Below the pieces are notes generated by a model, which made no database searches, had not been told where the DNA came from, and saw only the letters and a list, made by a program, of their open reading frames with translations. From assembly GCA_049325315.1 (NCBI GenBank), contig JBMONB010000009.1:62001-126000 (forward strand): a stretch of 64,000 nt of DNA, in the 5' to 3' direction. The translations under genes were made by a program, and so were the position numbers. Positions within the stretch are counted from its first letter, which is position 1. Every line of letters starts with the position of its first letter. Positions 8,355 through 17,682 of the stretch are shown here, in pieces. Source of the stretch: JAWLHU01 sp049325315 (GTDB lineage Bacteria > Bacillota > Sulfobacillia > Symbiobacteriales > Symbiobacteriaceae).

Positions 8355-8384
8355 AATATAGCACAGGGCTTTTGTTCTCGTCAA
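8355..8384 (-). promoter_or_regulatory. Promoter of tRNA-Asn
   Basis: Minus-strand TTGACG (8379-8384), 18-base spacer, TATATT (8355-8360), ending 15 bases upstream of the mature tRNA. Confidence 0.75.
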
Positions 8385-8495
8385 CAGCCTGCACGCTATG
8401 TAGTATGGCACTTTCAGCGAAAATGATCACACCAATTTGCACCAGACGTGAAAGGTGGCCCGCCCCTCGATCGGGCAGGGCATCTGACATAGATG

Positions 8496-8525
8496 AACCC
8501 CGTCGCCAGCCCAGGCGACGGGGTT
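8496..8525. terminator. Terminator hairpin downstream of aceA
   Basis: AACCCCGTCGCC and its exact complement form a 12-bp stem with a six-base loop, eight bases after the aceA stop. The U-run is poor on the minus side and better (GCTTTGTTT) on the plus side. Confidence 0.65.
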
Positions 8526-8532
8526 GCTTTGT

Positions 8533-9840
8533 TTAGTCAGCCACCTGCTGCTTGTGGAACTGCTCCTCCTCGGTGGAGCCCTTCAGGGCCAGGGTCGAGG
8601 AGTTGCCGCCCGAGATCACCTGGGAGACCTGGTCGAAGTAGCCGGTCCCCACCTCGCGCTGGTGCTTGGTGGCGGTGTAGCCCAGCCGCTCCATCTCGAA
8701 CTCCTTCTCCTGGAGCCGCACGTAGGCGGTCATGCCCTCCTGGGCGTACGCCGTGGCCAGCTCGAACATGGAGGCGTTCAGGGCGTGGAAGCCCGCCAGG
8801 GTGATGAACTGGAACTTGTAGCCCATCGCCCCCAGCTCCCGCTGGAACTTGGCGATGGTGGCATCGTCGAGATGCCGCTTCCAGTTGAAGGAGGGCGAGC
8901 AGTTGTAAGCCAGCATCTTGCCGGGGTACCGGGCGTGAATCGCCTCGGCGAACTCCCGGGCCTGCTCCAGGTCGGGCTTGGATGTCTCGCACCAGACCAG
9001 GTCGGCGTAGGGGGCGTAGGCCAGGCCCCGGGCGATGGCGGCCTCGTTGCCGCTGCGCACCTTGTAGAAGCCTTCGGCCGTACGCTCGCCGGTAATAAAC
9101 TGCTGGTCCCGCGGGTCGACGTCGCTGGTCAGCAGGTTGGCGCCCAGGGAGTCGGTCCGGGCGACGATCAGCGTGGGTACCCCCAGCACGTCGGCCGCCA
9201 GGCGGGCCGAGACCAGGGTGCGAACGTGCTGGCCGGTGGGCACCAGCACCTTGCCGCCCATGTGGCCGCACTTCTTCTCGGAGGCCAGCTGGTCTTCCCA
9301 GTGCACCGCTGCTGCGCCCGCCTCGATCATCGACTTCATGAGCTCGAAGGCGTTGAGCGGGCCGCCAAAGCCGGCCTCGGCATCCGCGACGATGGGGACC
9401 ATCCAGTCGATCTCGTCGTTCCCCTCGGCCCAGTGGATCTGATCGGCCCGGCGCAGGGCGTTGTTGATCCGCTGGACCACGCTGGGCACCGAGTTGACCG
9501 GGTAGAGCGACTGGTCCGGGTACATCTGCCCCGCCAGGTTCGCATCGGCCGCCACCTGCCAGCCAGAGAGGTAGATCGCCTTCAGGCCGGCCTTGACCAT
9601 CTGGACCGCCTGGTTGCCGGTCAGGGCGCCCAGGGCGTTGATATAGTCCTCGGTCTTAAGCAGGTGGAACAGCTTCTCCGCCATCATCCGGGCCAGGGTG
9701 TGCTCCACCTGGAAGGAGCCGCGCAGCCGGATCACATCGGCTGCGGAGTAAGGGCGCTCAATCCCCTCCCAGCGGGGATTGGTGGCCCACTCCTGCTCCA
9801 GCGCCTTGATCTCTGCCTTCACCTGCTCATTCATCACCAT
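8533..9840 (-). CDS. aceA: Isocitrate lyase
   Basis: A 435-residue isocitrate lyase, cleaving isocitrate to glyoxylate and succinate in the glyoxylate shunt. The active-site signature SEKKCGHMGGKVLVPT (around residue 185, catalytic Cys), metal-binding VADAEAGFGG and substrate-binding NCSPSFNWK are intact, and length matches the short bacterial form. The open frame extends to 9873, but ATG at 9840 (ATGGTGATG) sits seven bases after GGAGGG. It follows malate synthase by about 20 bases in the same operon, so acetate, fatty acids or ethanol probably feed central carbon here. Confidence 0.97.
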   Translation of the reverse strand: MVMNEQVKAEIKALEQEWATNPRWEGIERPYSAADVIRLRGSFQVEHTLARMMAEKLFHLLKTEDYINALGALTGNQAVQMVKAGLKAIYLSGWQVAADANLAGQMYPDQSLYPVNSVPSVVQRINNALRRADQIHWAEGNDEIDWMVPIVADAEAGFGGPLNAFELMKSMIEAGAAAVHWEDQLASEKKCGHMGGKVLVPTGQHVRTLVSARLAADVLGVPTLIVARTDSLGANLLTSDVDPRDQQFITGERTAEGFYKVRSGNEAAIARGLAYAPYADLVWCETSKPDLEQAREFAEAIHARYPGKMLAYNCSPSFNWKRHLDDATIAKFQRELGAMGYKFQFITLAGFHALNASMFELATAYAQEGMTAYVRLQEKEFEMERLGYTATKHQREVGTGYFDQVSQVISGGNSSTLALKGSTEEEQFHKQQVAD

Positions 9841-9859
9841 TGTCGTACCCTCCCACGAT

Positions 9860-11464
9860 CTACAGCTGCTCATAACCCGGAATGGTCAGGAACTCCGGGA
9901 ACGAATCCTGAAGCGCCACCTGCTCGAAGAGCATGCGGGCGCCATGGAACCGGCCACAGGTAAAGGCCTTCGGCCCGATCGCCCAGTGGATCTTCTCCAT
10001 CTCCTCGTCGATCAGCTCACGAATCAGGTCGACGGTCACCTTGGGGCCATCGGCCAGATGCGCCCCATGGCGCAGCCACTGCCAGATCTGCGAGCGGGAG
10101 ATCTCCGCCGTGGCGGCATCCTCCATCAGGTTGTGGATCGCCGCTGCACCGGTGCCCTGCAGCCAGGACTCGATATACTGAATCGCCACGTTGATGTTCA
10201 TACGCAGGCCGGCCTCGGTCACCTGGCCCGGCGTGGCTGCCAGGTTCAGCAGGTCCTCGGCGCTGACGCTCACCTCGGGCCGCTGCCGGTCGATCTGGTT
10301 GGGCTTGCCGCCCAGGACCTCGTCGAAGACCGCCATGGCCACCGGCACCAGGTCGGGGTGGGCCACCCAGGTGCCGTCGAAGCCATCGGTCGCCTCCCGG
10401 AGCTTATCCTGATGCACCTTTTCAAGCGCCACCTCGGTAACCCGGGGGTTGCGGCGGTTGGGAATGAAGGCGGCCATACCGCCCATGGCGAAGGCCCCCC
10501 GCTTGTGGCAGGTCTTAACCAGGAGTTCGGTATAGGCCCGCATGAAGGGCACAGTCATGGTGACGGCGCTCCGGTCGGGCAGGACGAAGTCGGGCCGGTT
10601 CCGGAACTTCTTGATGCAACTGAAGATATAGTCCCAACGGCCCGCGTTCAGGCCGGCGGAGTGGTCGCGCAGCTCATAGAGGATCTCTTCCATCTCAAAG
10701 GCGGCCAGGATCGTCTCAATCAGTACGGTCGCCTTAATCGTGCCACGGGGAATCTCCAGGTAGTCCTGGGCGAAGTTGAAGACGTCGTTCCAGAGGCGGG
10801 CCTCCAGGTGGCTCTCCAGCTTCGGCAGGTAGAAGTAGGGCCCACTCCCCTTCTCCAGCAGCCGGTGGGCGTTGTGGAAGAAGAAGAGGCCGAAGTCGAC
10901 CAGACTGCCGGAGGCCGGCTTCCCGTCGATGCGGATATGCTTTTCGGGCAGGTGCCAGCCCCGCGGCCGCACCATGAGGGTGGCCACCTGTTCGTTCAGT
11001 TCGTAGACCTTCCCGTTGGGATTGGTGAAGGAGATGGTCCCCTCCACGGCATCAATCAGGTTGATCTGCCCCTCGATCACGTTGGCCCAGGTGGGTGAGG
11101 TGGAGTCCTCAAAGTCGGCCATGAAGACCTTGGCGCCTGAGTTCAGGGCGTTGATGATCATCTTGCGCTCCACCGGACCGGTGATCTCCACCCGGCGGTT
11201 CTGCAGGTCAGCCGGACAGGGGGCTACCTGCCACTCCCCCTCCCGGATCTCCCGGGTCTCGGGGAGGAAGTCGGGCATCTCGCCGCCATCGAGGCGGACC
11301 TGACGCTCTTTGCGGCGGGCCAGGAGTTCGGCCCGGCGCGGTCCGAACCGGCGGTGCAGATCAGCCACAAAGGCCAGGGCGGCCGGCGTAAGGATCTGAT
11401 CGTACCGCTCTTTTAGCGGAGCCGTAATCGTGACGCCTTCCAGGGTCAGCATGGGGAAATCCAC
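9860..11464 (-). CDS. aceB: Malate synthase A
   Basis: A 534-residue malate synthase, condensing glyoxylate with acetyl-CoA. TIM-barrel motifs are visible: FMADFEDSTSPTW (about residue 100), GRWDYIFSCIKKF (about 275, metal and glyoxylate site), GMAAFIPNRR, and DGTWVAHPDLVP (about 358). Length fits the A isoform. GTG start at 11464 after AAGGAAGG; ATG at 11452 is an internal alternative. It is first in the aceB-aceA operon. On the minus strand TATACT (complement of 11494-11499) lies about 30 bases upstream as a possible -10 without a clear -35. Confidence 0.97.
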   Translation of the reverse strand: MDFPMLTLEGVTITAPLKERYDQILTPAALAFVADLHRRFGPRRAELLARRKERQVRLDGGEMPDFLPETREIREGEWQVAPCPADLQNRRVEITGPVERKMIINALNSGAKVFMADFEDSTSPTWANVIEGQINLIDAVEGTISFTNPNGKVYELNEQVATLMVRPRGWHLPEKHIRIDGKPASGSLVDFGLFFFHNAHRLLEKGSGPYFYLPKLESHLEARLWNDVFNFAQDYLEIPRGTIKATVLIETILAAFEMEEILYELRDHSAGLNAGRWDYIFSCIKKFRNRPDFVLPDRSAVTMTVPFMRAYTELLVKTCHKRGAFAMGGMAAFIPNRRNPRVTEVALEKVHQDKLREATDGFDGTWVAHPDLVPVAMAVFDEVLGGKPNQIDRQRPEVSVSAEDLLNLAATPGQVTEAGLRMNINVAIQYIESWLQGTGAAAIHNLMEDAATAEISRSQIWQWLRHGAHLADGPKVTVDLIRELIDEEMEKIHWAIGPKAFTCGRFHGARMLFEQVALQDSFPEFLTIPGYEQL

Positions 11465-11894
11465 CCGCCTTCCTTGAGCTAGTTCACGCTGTTAGTATAG
11501 AAAGCCGGGGTTCCAGCGTCGTCCGATTCTCGGCAAACGGCGCGAATCGCCCGGCATCTGCCACACCGGGGGTCGTCCAGCCATAGTGGGACCATTCGCA
11601 CTTCGGTTCTGTCCACTCACCGCCCGCATGCCACGATTGGCCGCAAAACAAGCACCCGCTTGCTTACCCGTGCCAAATTGTCAGGTCATTCGCCGGGTTG
11701 TGACGACCGTTCACCATGGGAATCCGGCAGGAGAGGCGAATCGCAGTCCTCTCACAATCTACCCCTGACAAAGTGTCATGCCCCTGGCCGTCATACAGCG
11801 CTTTGAGAGAGGGGCATACAACAAAAGCCCCGGATAGTTGGGGGCTTTGAAGGCAACGCTCTTTCGTGCAGGATGGGTTGGGGAGGAATGACCG
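11465..11894. other. Intergenic region between aceB and a GNAT gene
   Basis: No convincing gene. It holds the aceB leader with a TATACT element near 11494-11499 and a hairpin AAAGCCCC/GGGGCTTT at 11823-11849. The hairpin has a T-run on the minus side, where no upstream gene is seen, so its role is unclear. The rest shows no structure I can assign. Confidence 0.6.
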
Positions 11895-12482
11895 ATGGCT
11901 GCCCCTGTACGATTGCAAACAGACCTCAACGTCGATTCACGAATGTCCGCCATGGTCATGACCACACGCAGCGGCCGCCCGGTGCTGGTGCGTGAGGTTC
12001 TGCCCACCGACGTGGACCGCCTGGTTCAGCTGTACCAGGGCCTCTCTCCACGCACGATACGCCTTCGCTTCCTGGGGCCGGGCATGGCCGATCTTCCCCT
12101 GCGGGAGGCGGCCCGCCTTACGAACCGGGTTCAACGGGTCCACCGGGCGCTGCTCGCCCTCTCCTTTGATCGCGGTCACGAAGGGGCAGCGCTGGCGGTC
12201 GCAGAACTCGCCCCCTCCCACTACTCGCCGGGCGCCGCTGAGATCGCAGCCCTGGTGACCGACCGCCTCCAGGGCGAGGGGCTGGGATCGGCGCTCCTCC
12301 AGCAACTGGTGAAGGAGGCCCGCAGGAGCGGGTACAGCCGCATCGAGGCCGATGTGTCCGAGGAGAACGAGGTGGTCCGCCACCTGGTGAACAAGTCCGC
12401 CCTGCCTGTCCGGGCACGGGTTAGCGCCGGTTCACTTCAGTACGCCATCTACCTGAACGCGGAAAGGAGCCCCACCTCCTGA
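11895..12482 (+). CDS. GNAT-family N-acetyltransferase
   Basis: A 195-residue protein with one GNAT domain (about residues 30-190). RPVLVREVLPTDVDRLVQLYQGLS and RTIRLRFLGP resemble the acetyltransferase domains linked to acyl-CoA synthetases (Pat/Acs-type); the acetyl-CoA loop is DRLQGEGLGSALLQQL. ATG follows GGGGAGGAATG. It stands alone, convergent with rpoD, and the terminator overlaps its last codons. Protein lysine acetylation is possible by family resemblance, but no substrate can be named. Confidence 0.8.
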   Translation: MAAPVRLQTDLNVDSRMSAMVMTTRSGRPVLVREVLPTDVDRLVQLYQGLSPRTIRLRFLGPGMADLPLREAARLTNRVQRVHRALLALSFDRGHEGAALAVAELAPSHYSPGAAEIAALVTDRLQGEGLGSALLQQLVKEARRSGYSRIEADVSEENEVVRHLVNKSALPVRARVSAGSLQYAIYLNAERSPTS

Positions 12483-12499
12483 AGAGGTCGGGCTCCTTT
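12463..12499 (+). terminator. Terminator overlapping the GNAT stop
   Basis: AAAGGAGCCC pairs with GGGCTCCTTT around a 17-base loop and is followed by TTTCG; the 5' arm lies inside the last codons of the gene. Confidence 0.65.
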
Positions 12500-12508
12500 C
12501 GCACAAGA

Positions 12509-12541
12509 AGAGGGAGTCACAGCGTTGTGCTGACTCCCTCT
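12509..12541. terminator. Bidirectional terminator between the GNAT gene and rpoD
   Basis: Perfect 11-bp inverted repeat AGAGGGAGTCA around an 11-base loop. T-rich tails lie on both sides (TCTTGTG on minus, GGCTTTCT on plus); it ends the dnaG-rpoD transcript. Confidence 0.75.
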
Positions 12542-12547
12542 GGCTTT

Positions 12548-13675
12548 CTAGTCGAGGTAATCCTTCAGCTTCTTGGACCGGCTGGGGTGGCGCAGCTTGC
12601 GCAGCGCCTTCGCCTCAATCTGCCGGATTCGCTCACGGGTGACGCCGAAGACGTGGCCCACCTCTTCGAGGGTGCGGGCGCGGCCGTCATCGAGACCGAA
12701 GCGGAGGCGGAGCACCTTCTCCTCACGGGGGGTGAGGGACTCCAGCACCTCTTCAAGCTGCTCCTTCAGGAGCGTAAACGACGCAGCCTCTGCCGGGGCG
12801 GGGGCGTCCTGATCCTCAATGAAGTCGCCCAGGTGGGAGTCTTCCTCCTCACCGATGGGGGTCTCCAGCGAGACCGGCTCCTGGGCGATCTTCTGGATCT
12901 CCCGGACCCGCTCCACCGAGATCTCCATATGCCCGGCGATCTCTTCCGGCAGCGGCTCACGGCCCAGTTCCTGCACCAGCTGCCGGGTGACCCGGATCAG
13001 CTTATTAATCGTTTCCACCATATGAACGGGAATGCGAATCGTACGCGCCTGGTCCGCAATCGCCCGGGTAATCGCCTGGCGAATCCACCATGTCGCATAG
13101 GTAGAGAACTTGTAACCCTTGCGGTAGTCGAACTTCTCGACCGCCTTGATCAGGCCCAGGTTACCCTCCTGAATCAGATCGAGGAACTGCATGCCACGGC
13201 CCACGTACCGTTTGGCAATGGAGACCACCAATCGCAGGTTGGCTTCGGCGAGCCGGCGCTTGGCTTCTTCATCGCCCTGCTCGATCCGCTTGGCCAGTTC
13301 CACCTCTTCCTCCGCAGAGAGAAGCGGCACCCGCCCGATCTCCTTGAGGTACATGCGGACCGGGTCATCGATGGCAATCCCTTCAGGAACGGAGAGGTCG
13401 ATCTCAACTTCTTCGTCGAGGGTGGTTTCCTCAGTATCCTCGAGGGGCGCGACCTCCTCCTCGTCGGGGACAGCATCGGCCCGGTCACCGATCACGTCGA
13501 TACCGGCCTCGGTCAGCGCCTCGAAGACATCGTCCATCTGATCCGCCCCGAGCTCGAGGCCCTGGAGGGAGTCGGCCACCTCTCCATAGCTGAGGGCGCC
13601 CTTGCGCTTCCCCTTGGCGATCAGATCTTTCACCAGGTCTTTGGCGTTTTCTACCTTGATCTCCTTGGACTCCAT
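12548..13675 (-). CDS. rpoD: RNA polymerase primary sigma factor RpoD/SigA
   Basis: A 375-residue group 1 sigma factor, close to Bacillus SigA in length. Region 1.1 is N-terminal; region 1.2 holds DDPVRMYLKEIG; region 2 holds LRLVVSIAKRY, DLIQEGNLGLIKAVEKFDY and STYATWWIRQAI (-10 recognition and melting); region 3 follows; region 4 has the -35 HTH ending RERIRQIEAKALRKLRHP. An acidic stretch (about residues 75-95) separates regions 1.1 and 1.2. It lies directly downstream of dnaG (28-base gap) as in the macromolecular synthesis operon, but no rpsU is visible upstream. Confidence 0.98.
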   Translation of the reverse strand: MESKEIKVENAKDLVKDLIAKGKRKGALSYGEVADSLQGLELGADQMDDVFEALTEAGIDVIGDRADAVPDEEEVAPLEDTEETTLDEEVEIDLSVPEGIAIDDPVRMYLKEIGRVPLLSAEEEVELAKRIEQGDEEAKRRLAEANLRLVVSIAKRYVGRGMQFLDLIQEGNLGLIKAVEKFDYRKGYKFSTYATWWIRQAITRAIADQARTIRIPVHMVETINKLIRVTRQLVQELGREPLPEEIAGHMEISVERVREIQKIAQEPVSLETPIGEEEDSHLGDFIEDQDAPAPAEAASFTLLKEQLEEVLESLTPREEKVLRLRFGLDDGRARTLEEVGHVFGVTRERIRQIEAKALRKLRHPSRSKKLKDYLD

Positions 13676-13703
13676 GATGACTACCCCCCTTCCGCAACCC
13701 GCC

Positions 13704-15677
13704 TCAAGATCTGGACGGTTTCTGTTTTTTGATCAGTTCGGTGAGCTCCAGCACAATCGCCGGGTCCACCTTCTGCTTCGATGCCTCTGTGGCCCTAATC
13801 AAGTTCCTCAAGTCCTCTATTCTCCTCGAATCTCTATGCTTCCTTATCTTCTCGATGCAGTCTGCGGCTTCCTTTTCCGAATCGCTCGTGACGATCGGTT
13901 TGGCCACCATTTCGGTGAGAACCAGCCGCGCATCGGGGTCAGACAGTCGGTCGAGTACCCGGGCAACCACTGAGCCACCGGCGAATGGGTCCGGTTCGAG
14001 GCAGATGGGACGGGCCACGGTAAACAGCGCCTGTAGATGAGGATCTTCGAAGGGGGTAGCCCCCAAGTCCGCCTCAATCCGCCGGAGCAGAACCGGGCTC
14101 TGAAGCAGCAGGTAGAGCAGGGCACGCTCGGCCCGATGGGCGCCGTCAGCCGCCGTGACCGGCGGATCGACACGCACCGGCCTTGCGGGGGGCTGCTCGC
14201 CCCACCCCCCGGACCGGGGGCCAAAGGACCGGTCGGGGCGCTGGTAGGAGTGCTCCCTCCGCCCTGAGTCAGGCGGTCCTTGCGGCTGTAGGTCTGTAGG
14301 GTTTGTTTCCCCCGCGTCTCTCCTATTATTCCTGGAATCTGGCTGGTTATGCTGGAAACCCTGACGAAGAAGCCGATTCATCTGACGATCAATGGCAACC
14401 TTCATGTCGGGTTTCGCCAGCGGGTTCTGCCCGGCCAGCTTCTCTGCCACCTGGTCTGCATAGGCCTCCCGCAGAACCTCGTCCCTGACATCGGCGAGGA
14501 CCCGGGCCACCGACTCCAGCGCCCTGGCCTTGGCCTCGGGCGTACTGCCCTCATGCTTGACCATCGCGTTTCGCAACTTGAACTCAATGAGTGGGATCGC
14601 CTCGTTCAGCGCACGCTCAAACGCCTCGACCCCGTGCTCCCGAATATACTCGTCGGGATCCTTCCCGTCGGGAATCTGGAGCACCCGGACATCGCAGCCG
14701 GTGTCGTAGAGCTTTTCCAGGCCGCGCAGAGTCGCCATCTGCCCCGCGGTATCCATATCGAAAGCGACGATGGCCTGGGCCGCCTGCTGGCGGATCATTC
14801 GGCACTGCTCGTCGGTCAGCGCCGTGCCCAACGGGGCCACCACATTCTGAATGCCGTACTGGTGGGGCATGATGACGTCCATGTATCCTTCTACAAGGAT
14901 AGCCTGATTCCTCGCGCGCATCGCTTCCTTGGCTTGATCCAACCCAAAGAGAAGCTGTCGCTTGGAGAAGAGGGGCGTTTCGGCGGTGTTCTTGTACTTT
15001 GCCGCCTGTCCTTCCAGAATGCGCCCGCCAAAGCCGATTACCCGGCCGGCCAGGTCGGCGATGGGGAACATGACCCGGTCGAAGAAGGCGTCTGTATAGC
15101 CGGAGCCGTCCCGGCGAGGCAGAATCAGCCCGACCTTTTGGAGCATCTCCGGCGGAAAGCGGTTCTTCAGCGTGCGGTAGAGCGCTCCCCTTCCGGGAGC
15201 CCACCCCAGGCGGAACCGGCGAATGGTCTCTTCACTTAGCCCGCGGCGAAGCAGGTAGTCCAGCCCCGGCTTGCCAACATCGGAGAGCAGTTGGTGATGA
15301 AAGAACCGGGCGGCAAGATCCAGCGCTTCGTACATGGCGCGGCGCTCCCGGTATGCCTTCTCTTCCTCGGGGGTTCGCTCCTCCTTAGGCAATGGGATGC
15401 GCGCCCGCTGCGCCAGGTGGACGACCGTCTCATAGAAGGTCATGTGCTCCCGCTGCTGGACGAAGGTGAAGACGTCGCCGCTGGCCTTGCATCCGAAGCA
15501 GTGGTAGAACTGCTGGTCCGGGATCACGTGGAAGGACGGGGTCTTCTCACTGTGAAAGGGGCAGAGCCCCACATACCGGTTGCCCCTTCGCTCCAGCTTG
15601 ACATAGGACGAGATGACCTCGACGATATCGTTCTTGGCACGAACCTCGTCTTTAAATGCCTGGTCGAACTGGGCCAC
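13704..15677 (-). CDS. dnaG: DNA primase
   Basis: A 657-residue primase that makes RNA primers at the replication fork. CHC2 zinc finger Cys39-His42 (CPFH) and Cys60-Cys63 (CFGC); a primase catalytic core; TOPRIM near residues 255-340 with VEGYMDVI and the acidic AFDMDTAG; then a polar, poorly conserved linker rich in Gln, Arg and Pro (about 425-500); and a C-terminal DnaB-interacting helical domain. GTG start after GGGGTGGTG. Linked to rpoD downstream. Confidence 0.98.
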   Translation of the reverse strand: MAQFDQAFKDEVRAKNDIVEVISSYVKLERRGNRYVGLCPFHSEKTPSFHVIPDQQFYHCFGCKASGDVFTFVQQREHMTFYETVVHLAQRARIPLPKEERTPEEEKAYRERRAMYEALDLAARFFHHQLLSDVGKPGLDYLLRRGLSEETIRRFRLGWAPGRGALYRTLKNRFPPEMLQKVGLILPRRDGSGYTDAFFDRVMFPIADLAGRVIGFGGRILEGQAAKYKNTAETPLFSKRQLLFGLDQAKEAMRARNQAILVEGYMDVIMPHQYGIQNVVAPLGTALTDEQCRMIRQQAAQAIVAFDMDTAGQMATLRGLEKLYDTGCDVRVLQIPDGKDPDEYIREHGVEAFERALNEAIPLIEFKLRNAMVKHEGSTPEAKARALESVARVLADVRDEVLREAYADQVAEKLAGQNPLAKPDMKVAIDRQMNRLLRQGFQHNQPDSRNNRRDAGETNPTDLQPQGPPDSGRREHSYQRPDRSFGPRSGGWGEQPPARPVRVDPPVTAADGAHRAERALLYLLLQSPVLLRRIEADLGATPFEDPHLQALFTVARPICLEPDPFAGGSVVARVLDRLSDPDARLVLTEMVAKPIVTSDSEKEAADCIEKIRKHRDSRRIEDLRNLIRATEASKQKVDPAIVLELTELIKKQKPSRS

Positions 15678-15982
15678 CGATCACCACCCCATCATTTCTG
15701 CAATAGAAAACCCCCCGTACCACCGGACAGGACAACGTAGACGGCGGTGAGGGTTCTTTGCGGTGTTCCTTTCCCTTCTACAAGGTCGAGATGGATTCCT
15801 TCCATATGTTCGCCTGGTCACGAGGGATCGGGCGCGCGCCCTATCGATTACGGTGAGGACCTAGCATTTTAGGATGAGACAGGAGATGGAGCGGTATACG
15901 TGATCCGACGGGCCCGGCAGATTTGACGAGACTCTTCCTCTAGAGACGTGAACAGCGGTCGATCGGATATGGCACCTACCAA
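15678..15982. other. dnaG upstream region
   Basis: About 300 bases with no gene. It must carry the dnaG-rpoD promoter(s), but I do not see a convincing TTGACA/TATAAT pair on the minus strand. No tRNA, repeat or riboswitch recognised. Confidence 0.5.
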
Positions 15983-16018
15983 CAGAAAAGAGGGCTCACG
16001 GTTGCTCGTGAGCCCCCT
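15983..16018 (-). terminator. Terminator of the tail-collar operon
   Basis: GGGCTCACG/CGTGAGCCC stem with six-base loop; on the minus strand it is followed by CTCTTTTCTG, just after the last tail-collar gene. Confidence 0.8.
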
Positions 16019-16025
16019 CGACGGC

Positions 16026-16550
16026 TCAGGGCCGCGGCGGGTATATACCCTGCAGGGCGATGATGAAACTCAGGCCCAGGCCCGGCTGACGGTTGTTGTG
16101 GGCAGCCCCGCTCCCCACCTGCCCCAGTGCAGCGGCGTTCATGGTGGTGTCGGGCGGGGGTGGGGCGTAGGCGGGTGCCGCAGCGCGGCCGCCACCGGCC
16201 CAGACCGCATTGCTGGGGTCGGTGGCGTTGGGCGCTCCTGCGTAGCCGCTGGCCTGATGGGTGTGAACGGGAAGCTGACCGACTGTGAGCGTCACCGTAT
16301 CGCTGCCGCCGATCTCCCCAAGGCGGCGGGGGGTCAGACCCGGCCCCGCTCCGGCATGCATGGGCACCCGGTCCCGGAGGTCGGGGAGGCGGAAGACCGT
16401 CTTCCCGTCTCCGCCGTAGGTGATCCCGAGCAGCGAAAAGAGCGCCGTATTCTGTGCGATCGGGAGCGTCTGGCCGTTGCAGAAGGCCCAGCCCTTCGGC
16501 GCATAGGTGCCGGCGAAGAGGCGGATCTCCCCAAGGAATGGCTCGGACAT
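16026..16550 (-). CDS. Phage tail collar domain protein, MdpB-like (third of three)
   Basis: A 174-residue protein of the MdpB ('microcystin-dependent protein') / tail-collar family. The N-terminal signature is EIRLFAGTYAPKGWAFCNGQ, then ALFSLLGITYGGDGKTVFRLPDLRDRVPMHAG, a variable middle rich in Ala, Gly and Pro, and a C-terminal NNRQPGLGLSFIIALQGIYPP. No signal peptide. It is the last of three tandem paralogues after a GNAT gene. No other phage gene is nearby, so the set is not a prophage remnant in any obvious sense. Function unknown; in tail fibres this fold is receptor-facing and trimeric. Confidence 0.85.
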   Translation of the reverse strand: MSEPFLGEIRLFAGTYAPKGWAFCNGQTLPIAQNTALFSLLGITYGGDGKTVFRLPDLRDRVPMHAGAGPGLTPRRLGEIGGSDTVTLTVGQLPVHTHQASGYAGAPNATDPSNAVWAGGGRAAAPAYAPPPPDTTMNAAALGQVGSGAAHNNRQPGLGLSFIIALQGIYPPRP

Positions 16551-16565
16551 TGTGTTCCCCTCCTC

Positions 16566-17060
16566 TTAGTCCCGGGGCGGGAAGATGCCGACCAGGGCGA
16601 TGCAGAAGTTGGTCGCCAGGTACGGCTGCATGTTCTCGTGCGCCTCCCCGGCGCCGGTTTGGCCGATGGCGCTGGGATGCATCTCGGCGTTATGGCTCGT
16701 GCCGTAGGCGTGGCTGAGATCGGCCCACAGGTTGCCCGCCGGCGATGGGAGTTGGGCGGCAGCCTTGGAGGCCGCGGCCCCGTGGGTGTGGGCGGCGAGC
16801 TCTGCGACGCTCAGGGTGTGGGTCTCCTCGCCGCTCGCCTGTCCCAGCCTTACGGTGTCGCCGACATGCACCGGGGCACGGCCCCGCAGGTCGGGCAACC
16901 CGAAGGTGGTCCGCCCGTCTCCCCCGTAGGTGGTGCCCAGTATGGAGAAGAGCGCCGTGTTCTGAGCGATCGACAGCAGCCGGCCATCGCAGAAGGCCCA
17001 GCCATGCGGCTCGAAGTCGAAGGAGAAGGCCCGGATCTCTCCGATGAAGGGTTCTGCCAT
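16566..17060 (-). CDS. Phage tail collar domain protein, MdpB-like (second of three)
   Basis: A 164-residue paralogue of its neighbours: EIRAFSFDFEPHGWAFCDGR, TTYGGDGRTTFGLPDLRGRAPVHVG, and C-terminal NMQPYLATNFCIALVGIFPPR. The middle segment differs completely between the three copies, with conserved ends, as in fibre-tip proteins. Gap of 15 bases to the next gene and about 40 to the previous one; each copy has its own AGGAGG-like site. Confidence 0.85.
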   Translation of the reverse strand: MAEPFIGEIRAFSFDFEPHGWAFCDGRLLSIAQNTALFSILGTTYGGDGRTTFGLPDLRGRAPVHVGDTVRLGQASGEETHTLSVAELAAHTHGAAASKAAAQLPSPAGNLWADLSHAYGTSHNAEMHPSAIGQTGAGEAHENMQPYLATNFCIALVGIFPPRD

Positions 17061-17102
17061 GCTTGACTCCTCCTGTTTCAGTGACGTTCGGTTCCCTGCC
17101 GG

Positions 17103-17618
17103 TTACTGCCGGTTTGGCCAGAGGCCTGTGAGGCAGATGATGAAGTTGACCGCCAGATAGGGCATCAGGTTGTCATGGGGCTGCCCCTGCCCGGTGGACT
17201 CGATCGCCTGAGGGCTCATGGGAGCGTTCGCATCGCCCTTGAAGTACTGGTTGCGGTCCAGGGTGGCCCAGAAGCCCTGTGCCGGGGCCTCTGCTGTGCC
17301 GGGCCCCTCCAGGGCGAGCGCCCGGTGACTGTGCGCAGGCATTTGCGCCGCGCTCAGCGTGACGGTCTCCGCACCGCCGGCCTGCCCGATCTGGTAGGTA
17401 TGACCGCTGGCTGCCCGCCCGATGCTGATGGGAATCCGCCCCCGCAAATCGGGGAGCCTGAAGGTGGTCTGCCCGTCTCCGCCGTACGTGGTGCCGATCA
17501 AGGCGAAGATTTGCTGGTTCTCTGCAATGGAGAGGATCTGACCGTCACACAGCGCCCAGCCCTCCGGTGCGTAGGTGCCTGCGAACATGCGAATCTCGCC
17601 GACATACGGATCGCTCAT
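17103..17618 (-). CDS. Phage tail collar domain protein, MdpB-like (first of three)
   Basis: A 171-residue member of the triplet: EIRMFAGTYAPEGWALCDGQ, TTYGGDGQTTFRLPDLRGRIPISIG and C-terminal NLMPYLAVNFIICLTGLWPNR. It begins about 65 bases after the GNAT stop and should be co-transcribed with it. All three keep the same order of motifs and similar length, so they arose by tandem duplication followed by divergence of the central segment. Confidence 0.85.
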   Translation of the reverse strand: MSDPYVGEIRMFAGTYAPEGWALCDGQILSIAENQQIFALIGTTYGGDGQTTFRLPDLRGRIPISIGRAASGHTYQIGQAGGAETVTLSAAQMPAHSHRALALEGPGTAEAPAQGFWATLDRNQYFKGDANAPMSPQAIESTGQGQPHDNLMPYLAVNFIICLTGLWPNRQ

Positions 17619-17682
17619 ACCGAGCCTCCTTCCATGCTCTGCTGAGATAGGCGCAGGTGCGCCGCGCCTGGATCTCCCTCGC

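Noticed and set aside
8524..11098. Long plus-strand open frames opposite aceA and aceB
   Set aside because: Mirror frames of well-supported enzymes; composition is that of reversed codons and no motif is present.
16026..17618. Tail-collar genes taken as a prophage
   Set aside because: No integrase, terminase, capsid, portal, tape-measure or lysis gene in the window; neighbours are housekeeping genes.
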